In this document: in pieces, positions 17,293-25,577 of the stretch
Layout of the letters: every line of letters starts with the position of its first letter
Numbering within the stretch: the stretch's first letter is position 1
NCBI RefSeq assembly: GCF_002368415.1
Contig: NZ_AP018290.1
Coordinates: 1,491,470-1,555,469 of the forward strand
From: Calothrix sp. NIES-4105
GTDB lineage: Bacteria; Cyanobacteriota; Cyanobacteriia; Cyanobacteriales; Nostocaceae
Reading direction: 5' to 3'
Length of the DNA stretch: 64,000 nucleotides
Notes under the pieces: generated by a model
What the model saw: the letters and a program-made list of their open reading frames with translations, nothing else
Database searches by the model: none
Told to the model about the DNA's origin: nothing
Program-made: the position numbers and the translations under genes

Positions 17293-18258
17293 TTAGCAGC
17301 ATCCACCACCAACGTAATGCCACGTTGAATCAGTAACTATGATATCTTTTGGAAGTTTGGATAAATTATTCGCTGTTTTATCGCATACAGATAAAGGAAC
17401 TCCTGGTTGGAAGATATGACCGTTATTGTCATCAAAATATTCTTCTGCCCCACTATATATAGCTGTCTTACCAGTAAACACACAAGCTCCATCTTCAGGA
17501 ATAGGCACTTTGAAAGATACTGAGTCTAGACTTTCTAAAAGCAGGTGTTCTGATAAATTGTAATTACGTGCGTCTAACAAACGATATGGGCGCCGTGCCC
17601 GAATTTCTACTTGCCCAAAACCTACGTCAATGATGCGCCCAATGTATTCATCATAAGTTAATGCTCCTGATAAACACATCGCACGTAAACGTTCATCGCG
17701 TTGTAAATGCTCTGGTATTGGACGTGTGGCGATAGGGTCACTCATTTGCAGGCGCCCACGTGGTTTTAAAACTCGATACGCTTCACGTAACGCGCGGGTT
17801 AAGTCGGATGGCTCAAAAATATTAAATAAACAGTTTTGCGCGACTATATCTACTGAAGCATCTTCAACAGGTAAATTAAAAGCATCACCTTCTCTAATTT
17901 CAACAAAGTTGGTATCAAACCAAGAATTTTGTTTTGCCGCAGCTTCTAAATTAATAAAGGCAGCTTCGCGCATTGCTGCTACAGGGTCAACAGCGATAAC
18001 CCCACGTGGACGACGTGAAAAGTAAGCAAACTGTAAAGCTTCGAGTCCACCACCGACACCCACATATAACACAGTGGGCTGGTTACTTAATTCTGTAGGA
18101 TGTACCGTAGTTCCACAACCATAGTTCATGTCCTGCATCTTACACGGAATTTTTAAGTCCGGTAACTGTAAAGGTGAACTTTGAACACAGCAAAGTCCTA
18201 CTTGTGGAGTTTGAGCAACATCACTGTAAAATTGTGCTGCGGTTTCTAGGTAAGTCAT
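17293..18258 (-). CDS. arsM: Arsenite methyltransferase ArsM, arsenosugar-pathway type
   Basis: 321 residues with a class I SAM methyltransferase core: VLYVGVGGGLEALQFAYFS (motif I, about 70-88), AVDP acidic end of strand 2, and GDAFNLPVEDASVDIVAQNC. Arsenic-binding cysteines are visible: GLCCVQ near residue 23, the NYGCGTTVHP Cys, AMCLSGALTY, and the terminal GGGCC. This pattern and length are characteristic of the cyanobacterial ArsM coupled to ArsS rather than of stand-alone ArsM. It would methylate As(III) to dimethylarsenic for arsenosugar synthesis or detoxification. A triple 46-base tandem repeat sits in its upstream region. Confidence 0.88.
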   Translation of the reverse strand: MTYLETAAQFYSDVAQTPQVGLCCVQSSPLQLPDLKIPCKMQDMNYGCGTTVHPTELSNQPTVLYVGVGGGLEALQFAYFSRRPRGVIAVDPVAAMREAAFINLEAAAKQNSWFDTNFVEIREGDAFNLPVEDASVDIVAQNCLFNIFEPSDLTRALREAYRVLKPRGRLQMSDPIATRPIPEHLQRDERLRAMCLSGALTYDEYIGRIIDVGFGQVEIRARRPYRLLDARNYNLSEHLLLESLDSVSFKVPIPEDGACVFTGKTAIYSGAEEYFDDNNGHIFQPGVPLSVCDKTANNLSKLPKDIIVTDSTWHYVGGGCC

Positions 18259-18310
18259 GGTGATTTTGGATTTTAGATTTGGTATGGGTGGGTTTACAAT
18301 TGGGGCGGGT

Positions 18311-18448
18311 TTACAAATATTTTTCGTTTATGACTAGGATATCTGTTAACCCGCCCTTACAAATATTTTTCGTTTATGACTAGGATATCTGTTAACCCGG
18401 CCTTACAAGTATTTTTCGTTTATGACTAGGATATCTGTTAACCCGCCC
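18311..18448. repeat. Three tandem copies of a 46-base repeat
   Basis: Units begin at 18311, 18357 and 18403 with TTACAAATATTTTTCG and end in GTTAACCCGCCC; the copies differ by one or two bases. The array lies within 60-190 bases upstream of the arsM start, in promoter territory. Confidence 0.85.
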
Positions 18449-18511
18449 TTACTACTCTTTTATTCTGCCATTTTGTTGCCTATTTTACTTTTACATATTT
18501 TTAAGCTAAAA

Positions 18512-18538
18512 ATTCCCGAACAAAAAAAATTCGGGAAT
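18512..18538 (-). terminator. Rho-independent terminator of the response regulator gene
   Basis: A perfect 9-base stem (ATTCCCGAA / TTCGGGAAT) with an 9-base A/T loop. On the minus strand the stem is followed by a run of T. It lies 41 bases after the stop at 18579. Confidence 0.7.
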
Positions 18539-18578
18539 CTTTAAGGAAATATTTAATTATTCACGCAGCTACTAGATT

Positions 18579-19253
18579 TTACTCACGTAAAACATAACCA
18601 ACACCACGCACTGTGTGTATTAATCGTTTTTCTTGTTCTGCTTCAAGCTTGATACGTAAATAGCGAATATACACTTCGATAATATTAGAATCACCCATAA
18701 ATGTATATCCCCAGACAGATTCTAAAATTCTATCCCGTGATATTACTTGTCGCGGATGTGATATTAGATATTCAAGCAAATCAAATTCTTTCGTTGTTAA
18801 TTCTATATTTCTTTCCTGACGCTTCACTTGTCTTGTTTTTCGATGCAAGCTCAAATCTTCAAATTGTAATAAGTCTGGGTCTAGTACTTCTCCCTTTCGT
18901 ACATGCGCGCGTACTCGTGCAAGTAAGTCATCTGCACTGAAGGGTTTAACGACATAATCATCAGCTCCTGCATCCATTCCAGCTACTCGGTCGCTAACTT
19001 CATCTTTTGCCGTTAACAAGATTACTGGTACTTGGTCACCTGTCGTTCGTAAACGTCGGCAAATTTCTAACCCTGATAACCCAGGCAACATCCAATCTAC
19101 TATCACCAAGTCAGGTTGTGACTCGCGCGCTACATTCAAGCCTGAAACTCCATCATGCTCGACTGTCACTTTATACCCTAGATATCCAAGTTCCATCTCC
19201 ACGAAACGCGCGAGTTTAACTTCGTCCTCTACTAGCAATATATGGGTTGTCAT
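18579..19253 (-). CDS. OmpR/PhoB-family response regulator, NrrA-like
   Basis: 224 residues from MTTHILLVEDE (ATG at 19253; a longer start at 19280 is possible). The receiver has the acidic pair ED, phosphoacceptor Asp in LVIVDWMLPG (about 52) and the switch Lys in VVKPF. The C-terminal winged helix carries LTTKEFDLLEYLISHPRQVISRDRILESVWGY and YIRYLRIKLE. The wording is very close to cyanobacterial NrrA, an NtcA-dependent regulator of glycogen and heterocyst genes in Anabaena, but a paralogue cannot be excluded. No partner kinase is adjacent; a histidine kinase lies at 30994. Confidence 0.8.
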   Translation of the reverse strand: MTTHILLVEDEVKLARFVEMELGYLGYKVTVEHDGVSGLNVARESQPDLVIVDWMLPGLSGLEICRRLRTTGDQVPVILLTAKDEVSDRVAGMDAGADDYVVKPFSADDLLARVRAHVRKGEVLDPDLLQFEDLSLHRKTRQVKRQERNIELTTKEFDLLEYLISHPRQVISRDRILESVWGYTFMGDSNIIEVYIRYLRIKLEAEQEKRLIHTVRGVGYVLRE

Positions 19254-19465
19254 CGATTTTTTCACAATTATTTTCTTCAATTAACAAAACAGACTTATCC
19301 GAATCAGCAACATTTTTTACATTTGTTTGGCTTTACATTGCATTTTGGTGTGTTATAATTTACATACTACTGTAAACATTAATATTCCAGATTATACAAG
19401 CATAAACTGAAATGAATTGATAAGAATTGTTTCAATATAATGTTATTTTACTCATTTATGCTTAA

Positions 19466-19500
19466 AGATTCCCAACGTGCGTAAAGCAAGTCGGGAATCT
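19466..19500. other. Hairpin between two minus-strand genes
   Basis: Arms AGATTCCC and GGGAATCT (8 bases, perfect) with a 19-base loop. There is no strong T-run, so a terminator for the gene at 19701 (200 bases upstream of it on the minus strand) is possible but not certain. The rest of 19254-19700 shows no gene. Confidence 0.4.
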
Positions 19501-19700
19501 GATGTTTCAAATATGATTCCGGTATAAATTACACCACAAAATATAAGTGGGTGAGGTAAAGATATAAAATTATTAAAATACTTTAAGTGTATAGCTGGTG
19601 CGCGCGCAAGGTATAGCTTGTAGAGGTGCTGTAGGCTTTAATCAAATTCAATACTAAATCCAAAATTACAATCAAAGTCAAAAGTTAAAATAACTAACAA

Positions 19701-19988
19701 TTAACAGTAAGCGCTTACATCTTCGCCGCAGACATCAGCTAGGTAGCATAATGCTTTGAAGCGTAAATAAACGACTTGTTCATAAAAAGGATTTAGCTTA
19801 CACATTGGCGGAATATGGAATAACTTCTTGCCAAATACTACAACATCACGTTCAAAAGGACATTGAGAAGGAATAAACTTACATAGAGAGTGTGCAAACT
19901 TAGAGTTTTTAACTTCGATAGATTCCAACCATTGGCGGATAGGAAAGAGTATATCGTTTTGGCGTTGGACTTGTGTAAAGGATGTCAT
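19701..19988 (-). CDS. Mo-dependent nitrogenase C-terminal-family protein
   Basis: 95 residues. WLESIEVKNSKFAHSLCKFIPSQCPFERDVVVFGKKLFHIPPMCKLNPFYEQVVYLRFKALCYLADVCGED matches the Mo-nitro_C family that follows nitrogenase genes or stands alone in cyanobacteria. Conserved features are the CPFERD segment, the IPPMCKLNP loop and several Cys residues that might hold a metal. The molecular role of this family is not established. Its presence fits a diazotrophic organism. It is an isolated gene here. Confidence 0.8.
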   Translation of the reverse strand: MTSFTQVQRQNDILFPIRQWLESIEVKNSKFAHSLCKFIPSQCPFERDVVVFGKKLFHIPPMCKLNPFYEQVVYLRFKALCYLADVCGEDVSAYC

Positions 19989-20150
19989 AATGGTTCTCCT
20001 GATGTTTTGGTTGTCTTTGGTAGTCGGGTTGTGTACCCTTCTATTACTTATATATGTCTGTGTTTTTCAACTTATGCATTTTGTTCCTTGTTTTAGGAAC
20101 ATCTCTTACTACAGTTACCAAATTTGACTTTCCGGACAGTACGGGAAAAT

Positions 20151-20180
20151 TTGCAACGGATGCAACGGATGTAACGGATA
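20151..20180. repeat. Short tandem repeat, unit GCAACGGAT/GTAACGGAT
   Basis: Three copies of the 9-base unit, as at 3011-3040 and 24072-24100. It is followed at 20198-20222 by a GGTTGGGTGGAGG...AACCCAAC hairpin repeat. Confidence 0.65.
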
Positions 20181-20350
20181 GCTTGCTTTCATAGTAGGTT
20201 GGGTGGAGGAACGGAACCCAACAGATTTATATACCGCTGCCATTTAAAGACGCGGCACCATGCCCAGGCATGATTATTCTTAACCAAAGAATATTGGTGT
20301 ACGTAGGTAACTTGTGGCTGGTAAGATTCCCGAATTAATGACCTAGACCC

Positions 20351-20470
20351 TCACTTAATATTTTTGCCTTGCTCGATACCTTCCTCTTTACCTTGCTCAA
20401 TACCACGTTCCAATCCTCGACGTTCGGTAGCTTCTTCCCATTCGGCATATGCTTTTGATACTATCATCAT
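20351..20470 (-). pseudogene. C-terminal remnant of an Rpn/PD-(D/E)XK transposase-like nuclease
   Basis: The minus-strand frame ends AYAEWEEATERRGLERGIEQ and then GKEEGIEQGK. This is the Glu/Arg/Gly-rich tail with which Rpn-family (DUF4351/PDDEXK_2) proteins end. No catalytic domain is found upstream. It is a fragment. Confidence 0.45.
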
Positions 20471-20784
20471 GAACTCCAAATTTATTCAGGCGCCGTAGTA
20501 GTGCAAATTATATTAATTAAGCTATTCGAGCGTTGGAAAATAGCATACTCAGCAGCTTTAAGTTGGTGCCTACTTCAAGAAAGCGCTGTTTTTTCATTAG
20601 ATACTTTTTATACTTAATGTCCTCTGTCGAATAGTTGTACTAACTATATCTTGTATTAATTAATATTTTTCTATATTCACAAAAAATTTATAAAACAAAT
20701 CTACTGCGTAGTTGCTACCCGGAATTGGTTCTAAACATTTATTCAATAAATTACAAAATTTTAAGAATTAAAAGTTTATGAGAA

Positions 20785-20919
20785 TTACGGCGCCCACAAT
20801 TTGATGGTGCCGTCCGAACTAGCAGAAGCTAAAATTTTGCCGTTGGAACTAAATGCGGCGCTCCTGACCGAAGATTCATGCCTCCGCAACTGATTGCGTA
20901 TTTTAATACTATATGACCC
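20785..20919 (-). pseudogene. C-terminal WD40-repeat fragment
   Basis: The minus strand reads RRHESSVRSAAFSSNGKILA followed by SASSDGTIKLWAP and a stop. That is exactly one WD40 blade. It is on the opposite strand to the intact WD40 gene 21289-22176 and is all that remains of another WD40 protein. Confidence 0.7.
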
Positions 20920-20934
20920 TGACTCTATTAAAAT

Positions 20935-21009
20935 TTATAACCAATATTCTGTTTCTCTTTCTTCCTTCAAAACAATTTCTAGCTTATGAAGAAAATCTTT
21001 ATCTGATTC
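20935..21009 (-). pseudogene. C-terminal fragment of a four-helix-bundle (S23-type) protein
   Basis: The minus-strand frame reads DFLHKLEIVLKEERETEYWL and then a stop. KEExxETxYWL is a hallmark near the end of 23S rRNA-intervening-sequence/four-helix-bundle proteins. It is short, so the assignment is tentative. Confidence 0.4.
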
Positions 21010-21192
21010 TTATCGTACTAGTATGAAAATTGACTACGACTCTAGGCGCCCTTTAGAAGTAAAAGCAATTTTTGGGAACCTTTACGAAAAGTGCATTCTA
21101 CGGGTGTGGATTTACCGCAGATTAGTTGTATATACCAACAGATGAAGTTTTTAGATGATATTAGAAGAATGGATACTCATCAAAGTGCATAG
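21002..21192 (+). pseudogene. C-terminal fragment of ketopantoate reductase (PanE-like), frameshifted
   Basis: The plus strand reads SDSYRTSMKIDYDSRRPLEV then KAIFGN. After a one-base loss near 21076 it continues PLRKVHSTGVDLPQISC and YQQMKFLD. This matches the substrate-binding end of 2-dehydropantoate 2-reductases (TSM...D...RPLEVEAIFGNPLR...G-x-x-x-P-x-I-x-x-x-Y-x-x-(L/M)K). The N-terminal NADPH domain is absent. Confidence 0.6.
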
Positions 21193-21288
21193 TTGCCCCT
21201 ATTTTTATCCTATATATATGTAGCTTTCTTTAGCCAAATTAATAGAAGGCGCCAATATAATCGCTATTTATATAAAAGAGATACAGGC

Positions 21289-22176
21289 ATGATTAAAAGC
21301 GTAATTTTTTCACCCGATGGTAAAACAGTCGCTTCTGCAAGTAATGATGGTACGGTTATACTATGGAATGCAATTACTTTTAGAGTAATTAAAACACTTA
21401 CTGGACATACAGACTCAGTTACAAGCGTAATTTTCTCTCCCGACGGCAAAACAATTGCTTCTGCAAGTGATGATGGTACGGTCATACTGTGGGATGCAGC
21501 TACTTTTAGAGAAATTAAAACACTTACCGGACATATATACCCAGTTGAAAGTGTAACTTTCTCACCCAATAGCAAAATAGTTGCTTCTGCTAGTTGGGAC
21601 AAAACGGTGAAACTGTGGGATGCAAATACTTCTAGAGAAATTTATACGCTCAAGGGACATATAGACTCAGTTACAAGTGTGAATTTCTCACCCGATGGTA
21701 AAACTCTAGCTTCTGCAAGTTTTGACAAAACGGTGAAACTGTGGGACGCAACTACTTTTAGAGAAATTAATACGCTCATTGGACATACAAGCATAATTGA
21801 GAGCGTTGTCTTCTCACCCGATGGCAAAACTCTAGCTTCTGGTAGTTTTGACAAAAAGGTGAAACTGTGGAATCCAATTACTTTTAGAGAAATTAATACA
21901 CTGACTGGACATACAGACTCAGTTACAAGCGTTATGTTCTCACCCGATGGCAAAACTCTAGCTTCTGGAAGTTTTGACAAAACGGTTAAACTGTGGAATG
22001 CAACTACTTTACGAGAAATTAATACACTGACTGGACATACAGATTCAGTTACAAGCGTTATTTTCTCACCCGATGGTAAAACTCTAGCTTCAGCAAGTGA
22101 TGACAAAACAGTGATTTTGTGGAACTTAGATTTAGATAAGCAGGGCAAACGCATCTTAAACTACCAAGAATTTTGA
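21289..22176 (+). CDS. WD40-repeat protein, single seven-bladed propeller
   Basis: About 295 residues. Seven consecutive 42-residue WD40 units are visible, each with VxSVxFSPDGKTxASxSxDxTVxLW, then an (N/D)-A-x-T-F-R-E-I-x-T-L-x-GH linker. The DNA copies (126 bases) are strongly alike, so they expanded recently. The frame can be extended to a TTG at 21193, but residues before GMIKSVIFSPDG do not look like a real domain. ATG at 21289 leaves blade one starting at its first residue. Many cyanobacterial WD40 propellers are the C-terminal part of NACHT, TIR or kinase proteins, so this may be a broken-off tail. Function: a protein-binding scaffold. Confidence 0.65.
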   Translation: MIKSVIFSPDGKTVASASNDGTVILWNAITFRVIKTLTGHTDSVTSVIFSPDGKTIASASDDGTVILWDAATFREIKTLTGHIYPVESVTFSPNSKIVASASWDKTVKLWDANTSREIYTLKGHIDSVTSVNFSPDGKTLASASFDKTVKLWDATTFREINTLIGHTSIIESVVFSPDGKTLASGSFDKKVKLWNPITFREINTLTGHTDSVTSVMFSPDGKTLASGSFDKTVKLWNATTLREINTLTGHTDSVTSVIFSPDGKTLASASDDKTVILWNLDLDKQGKRILNYQEF

Positions 22177-22600
22177 TGCATAGTCAAAAATGTGTGTTCC
22201 TGACACCGCGCGAAAAATCGCCACACAGGATTGGTGCCTCATTTACGGCTAAATAAATGCAATTATTATTACTAAATTTATTTTCAACTACGCATTTATC
22301 GCAAAAAAAGCGCTATTTTATAGAAAAAATGTGCGTGTTTAGTGTAATTTTGATACAGCTTTACAAGTAAGATGTTGAACTATAGTCAGGTGGACACTGC
22401 TACAACCAAGTGCGTTAAATTTAAAAAATTTGAGTATTTAATCAACGCTCGATGGCGCCCAATACCCGCAACGCCTCTTTTTAGTTAATTGAATGGAAAC
22501 TTGATTTAGTATTTAATATTACTTACGTGCGATTGTCTCCTCACTCGCTGAGGAAATTAATTGACTGGAAACTGACAACACCGCCTGGGAAATCCGCGCG
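22177..22600. other. AT-rich intergenic stretch before the GC-rich block
   Basis: No supported gene. Base composition changes abruptly from AT-rich to GC-rich at roughly 22570-22600. Confidence 0.4.
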
Positions 22601-22622
22601 GGAGCAAGGAGAGAAGACTCTA

Positions 22623-23333
22623 ATGGTGGAGATACTGTTCGTGCATGGCGCACTCGTCCGGGATGGCGCATGGTGGTGGCAGCGGGTCGCCGAGCGAATC
22701 CATGAGCGAATCGGCACGGTGAGCCGGGCGGTCGAACTGCCGTCCTGCGGCGAGGGCGCTATGCCCGGCGCCGCCTCACTGCTCGAAGACGCTCAGGCCC
22801 TTCGGGACGCACTCGACTTGGTGGACGAGGCAATAGTCGTCGGGCACTCCTACGGCGGCACGGTCATCGCGGAGGGCGCCGACCACCCTGCCACTCGCCA
22901 CCTGGTGTACATCACCTCGTACCTGCCGGACGTGGGGCAGTCGCAGGCCGACATCATGAGCGGCGAGCAGGACCCAGTCTCTTTTGCACCGGGCGACGAC
23001 GGCACAGTCCGCATCGCCGGCTACACCGCCTCGTCGTTCGGCGACCGCTTCTGGCAAGACCTGACAGACTCAGAGATCCGAACCGAGGCCTGGAACCGTC
23101 TCACCGCGCAATCGGTAGGTGCCTTCGGAACGCCAACGACCCAAGCGGCGTGGCGGGGCAAGCCCTCGACGTACCTCGTCTGCACGGAGGACCGTAGCAC
23201 CTCAGAAGCCCTGCAGCGCTTCCACGCCGACCGGGCCACCCGCTCAATCGACCTTGCTGCCGGCCACCACCCGTTTCTGTCCCGCCCCGACCTCGTAGCC
23301 GAAGAGATCATTCGAGTGCTACGAACCGATTGA
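22623..23333 (+). CDS. Alpha/beta-fold hydrolase in a GC-rich foreign block
   Basis: 236 residues from ATG at 22623, preceded by AGGAGAGAAG; a longer frame opens at 22527. It starts MVEILFVHGALVRDGAWWW (oxyanion HG). The nucleophile elbow is VVGHSYGGTVIAEGA (Ser about 78), and the catalytic His is in AAGHHPFLSRPDLVAEEI. Thus the full Ser-His triad frame of small EstP/YqiA-like hydrolases is present. The codons are strongly G/C-ending, unlike every neighbour, and the GC-rich DNA continues to about 23385. This points to recent acquisition, perhaps from an actinobacterium (inference). The substrate is unknown. Confidence 0.8.
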   Translation: MVEILFVHGALVRDGAWWWQRVAERIHERIGTVSRAVELPSCGEGAMPGAASLLEDAQALRDALDLVDEAIVVGHSYGGTVIAEGADHPATRHLVYITSYLPDVGQSQADIMSGEQDPVSFAPGDDGTVRIAGYTASSFGDRFWQDLTDSEIRTEAWNRLTAQSVGAFGTPTTQAAWRGKPSTYLVCTEDRSTSEALQRFHADRATRSIDLAAGHHPFLSRPDLVAEEIIRVLRTD

Positions 23334-24071
23334 CGGCACGACGATCGGCGAGCCAGCGACCGACGCCAGAGCGCTTCGTCGGGTTTATTGTACGCGAGCG
23401 TAATTTCTGTAAGTCTTAAAACCCTTGCCGTACAATCATTTCAGCTAACTAGAATTTGTATTCTTTGTTCTCAAGGAGTGCGGCGAGCGTTTATGTGTGT
23501 TGTAGAGACAAAGGTTCAACGCTTGTTTCTATAAAGTTAAAATTTATACATATCACTTAACCTAATTCCAAAGTAGTTACACACATTGGAAACACTATCC
23601 ATTATCTTTACTTTCACCACTACTTAATTATTCTAGGTATACAGACATTTTCATTAATATTTCATTTTCTGAAGGATGCTTTTGGTGAGGCTGTTTATGT
23701 TTAATTGGAGGACATAAGTAATCAAAAGAATTGTTGGTATGCTCTAATAGCAAATTTACAGATGAATTTAAAGCTATAAGCGCATCTCCCATTTTTTCAC
23801 AAGAGCAGGGAGACTAATAAAATCGCGACTTGAGGGTTGGCGCTGTTCAAATGAAGTAAAAGCTATTGTATTTAAGATTTGTCAAGCAAAGGATTGCAGG
23901 TCAAAATCATTCGTTGGCATTATACACTGCACTGGTTAATTGCATAGAAATTATGTTCTCATATTTTGTATCGCTTGTAATTGTAAAAAGGCGCCTATAT
24001 TAATGTTGGTTTTTTTTAGTCTCCAACGCCACTCTCCTTAACGGAGGGAGGTGGCTCTCCAACCTCCCATC

Positions 24072-24100
24072 TATCCGTTATATCCGTTGTATCCGTTGCC
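24072..24100. repeat. Short tandem repeat, unit ATCCGTTAT/ATCCGTTGT
   Basis: Reverse-orientation copy of the GTAACGGAT array found at 3011-3040 and 20151-20180; three units. Confidence 0.65.
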
Positions 24101-24138
24101 AGCTTGACTCCAGGGCAAACTTCAAGTTATATTATTTT

Positions 24139-24156
24139 ATAACGAGCGTTTGATAT
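24139..24156. promoter_or_regulatory. Probable TetR operator before tetR
   Basis: ATAACGAGCGTTTGATAT, an imperfect palindrome 25 bases before the tetR start. Closely matching sequences at 26994-27011 and 29707-29724 precede the other two transcription units of this locus. Consensus ATAACRARYGTTYGWTAT. Confidence 0.6.
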
Positions 24157-24180
24157 AAATTTAATTAGAACATATATATT

Positions 24181-24774
24181 ATGCCGAAGATAGTAGACCA
24201 TGATTTGTATCGCAAAGAGTTACTGAGTAAGTGTTTTGATTTGTTTGCAGAAAAGGGGTATGCGTCGATAACGATGCGTAAAATTGCTGAGGAATTAAAA
24301 GTTTCGACAGGAACTTTGTATCATTATTTTCCACACAAGAAGGCATTGTTCGAGCATTTGGTGGAAGATATGGTTCAAAATGAGCTTACTATTGCAACTG
24401 CGGAGTGGAAGACGCTGAAGACTCGGCAAGAGCGCGCGGAAGCTTTGGGCAGATATTTGCAAGGTAATCTTGATTATCACATCAAAAGTAGTTATTTGAT
24501 GATTGATTTTTCGCAGCATCAAGATTCTGAAGGTTATATAAATAGTGATTTTTGGCGCCGTTTATGTGAGCGTTATCAAGGTGCTATTTATGAGTTTTTG
24601 GGTGTGGAAGACCGCGCGCTTGCTGATTTTATTATGTGTTTTGTCGATGGGGTTATTTTAGAACGGTTGCTTGGTGTAACTACGATTGATGTTGTTGAGC
24701 AATGCACGTTAATGGGCAAGATGGTGACAGCTTATTTAGAAAAATATGGTTTTAATTCACAGGATAATTTATGA
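24181..24774 (+). CDS. TetR-family transcriptional regulator
   Basis: 197 residues. The N-terminal helix-turn-helix is unmistakable: LLSKCFDLFAEKGYASITMRKIAEELKVSTGTLYHYFPHKKALFEHL (residues 14-60, in sections). The rest is the helical ligand and dimer domain, of the TetR_C type. The stop overlaps the next gene's start by 4 bases (ATGA), so the two are co-translated. A palindrome lies just upstream, and copies stand before the GNAT-devC and devA units. The simplest reading is an autoregulated repressor of the whole 24-30.5 kb exporter locus, relieved by a hydrophobic ligand. Confidence 0.88.
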   Translation: MPKIVDHDLYRKELLSKCFDLFAEKGYASITMRKIAEELKVSTGTLYHYFPHKKALFEHLVEDMVQNELTIATAEWKTLKTRQERAEALGRYLQGNLDYHIKSSYLMIDFSQHQDSEGYINSDFWRRLCERYQGAIYEFLGVEDRALADFIMCFVDGVILERLLGVTTIDVVEQCTLMGKMVTAYLEKYGFNSQDNL

Positions 24775-25487
24775 TAATTCATGAAATTGATAAAGAATAT
24801 AAATCTACTAACATGATTCGTCATCTTGCTCGTTTAAGCGATTGCATTTTCGCTTTTGCTATGGCTTTAATGGTTGCTGGGTTTGATTTTCCGGATGCTA
24901 AAGATATGACGGATGCTCAAATAAATTCTTTTTTGATGGGGCAATTAAAGCCTTTGGGTACTTATGTAATTACGTTTGTTTTGGTGGCTGTATACTGGAT
25001 TGCTCATTCTCAACAGGTAAGTTATTATAGGCGGACTGATGAGACGCATCTTTGGATTGGTGTTGTTTATTTGATGTGTCTTTTTATTGTTCCTTTGTCT
25101 AATGATTTATTGATGAGTTTTCCTAAAAGTTTCATGGTGAAGGTTTGGTTTAGTGTTAATATATTTTTAATTGGTATTTTGTCGTTTGTTAGTTGGACTT
25201 ATGCAACTTATAATCATCGGCTTGTTGATTTAAGTTTGGATAAAAGGGTTATTTGGAGTACTAGGGTTAAGGCTTTAATTGAACCTGTTTTCGCTTTGGT
25301 TTCTATTGCGGTGGCTTTTTTAAATCAGGGTTTATGGGATTATGTTTGGTTAGTAATTCCGATTGTTTATTTTTTAGTGGAACGGTTTTTTAAAGAGGAA
25401 CGAACCGCAAAGGTCGCAAAGGTCGCAAAGGTCGCAAAGCAAGAGATACAGAGTAGGGTGCGTGAAAGCCATCACAGTCTACACTAA
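24771..25487 (+). CDS. TMEM175-family (DUF1211) membrane protein, putative ion channel
   Basis: 238 residues, six membrane helices. Helix 1 carries RLSDCIFAFAMALM, the R-x-x-D...F-S/A-F-A-M-T-L pore signature of bacterial TMEM175-type K+ channels. Helix 4 to 6 segments are VWFSVNIFLIGILSFVSW, ALIEPVFALVSIAVAFL and YVWLVIPIVYFLVERFF. The tail after residue 212 (ERTAKVAKVAKVAKQ) is encoded by a CGCAAAGGT dispersed repeat that has been absorbed into the reading frame. It is translationally coupled to tetR. The physiological role in an exporter locus is unclear; it may respond to membrane stress. Confidence 0.8.
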   Translation: MIIHEIDKEYKSTNMIRHLARLSDCIFAFAMALMVAGFDFPDAKDMTDAQINSFLMGQLKPLGTYVITFVLVAVYWIAHSQQVSYYRRTDETHLWIGVVYLMCLFIVPLSNDLLMSFPKSFMVKVWFSVNIFLIGILSFVSWTYATYNHRLVDLSLDKRVIWSTRVKALIEPVFALVSIAVAFLNQGLWDYVWLVIPIVYFLVERFFKEERTAKVAKVAKVAKQEIQSRVRESHHSLH

Positions 25488-25516
25488 GAATTTAAGATAA
25501 AGTGCTTTCACGCACC
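25457..25516. repeat. Inverted repeat with 13-base arms, GGTGCGTG family
   Basis: Arms GGTGCGTGAAAGC and GCTTTCACGCACC are perfect. A relative with 12-base arms (GGTGCGTGACGC) is at 42156-42214. The left arm lies inside the end of the preceding coding frame. This looks like a small dispersed hairpin element that may also end the tetR transcript. Confidence 0.6.
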
Positions 25517-25577
25517 ATCACTATATTGCATTTTTTGGGAATTATACATACAGCATCTATATATATAGAGGAGAAGT

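Larger units (their letters stand above)
23386..24180. other. Intergenic stretch, mostly empty
   Basis: AT-rich. A 54-codon minus-strand frame (23628-23792, beginning MGDALIALNSSVNLLLEH) is the only candidate and is not recognised. A STRR-type array lies at 24072-24100, and a tetR operator-like palindrome at 24139-24156. Confidence 0.4.

Noticed and set aside
18311-18448. CRISPR-like array
   Set aside because: The 46-base units are contiguous with no unique spacers, so it is a tandem repeat, not a CRISPR array.
21264-22154. Long minus-strand frames opposite the WD40 gene
   Set aside because: Repetitive PSGEKITLVTESVCPVSVL pattern is the shadow of the WD40 repeats in the antisense frame.
23628-23792. 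54-codon minus-strand frame (MGDALIALNSSVNLL)
   Set aside because: Possible small gene, but no homology is recognised and no clear ribosome site; left as a note only.
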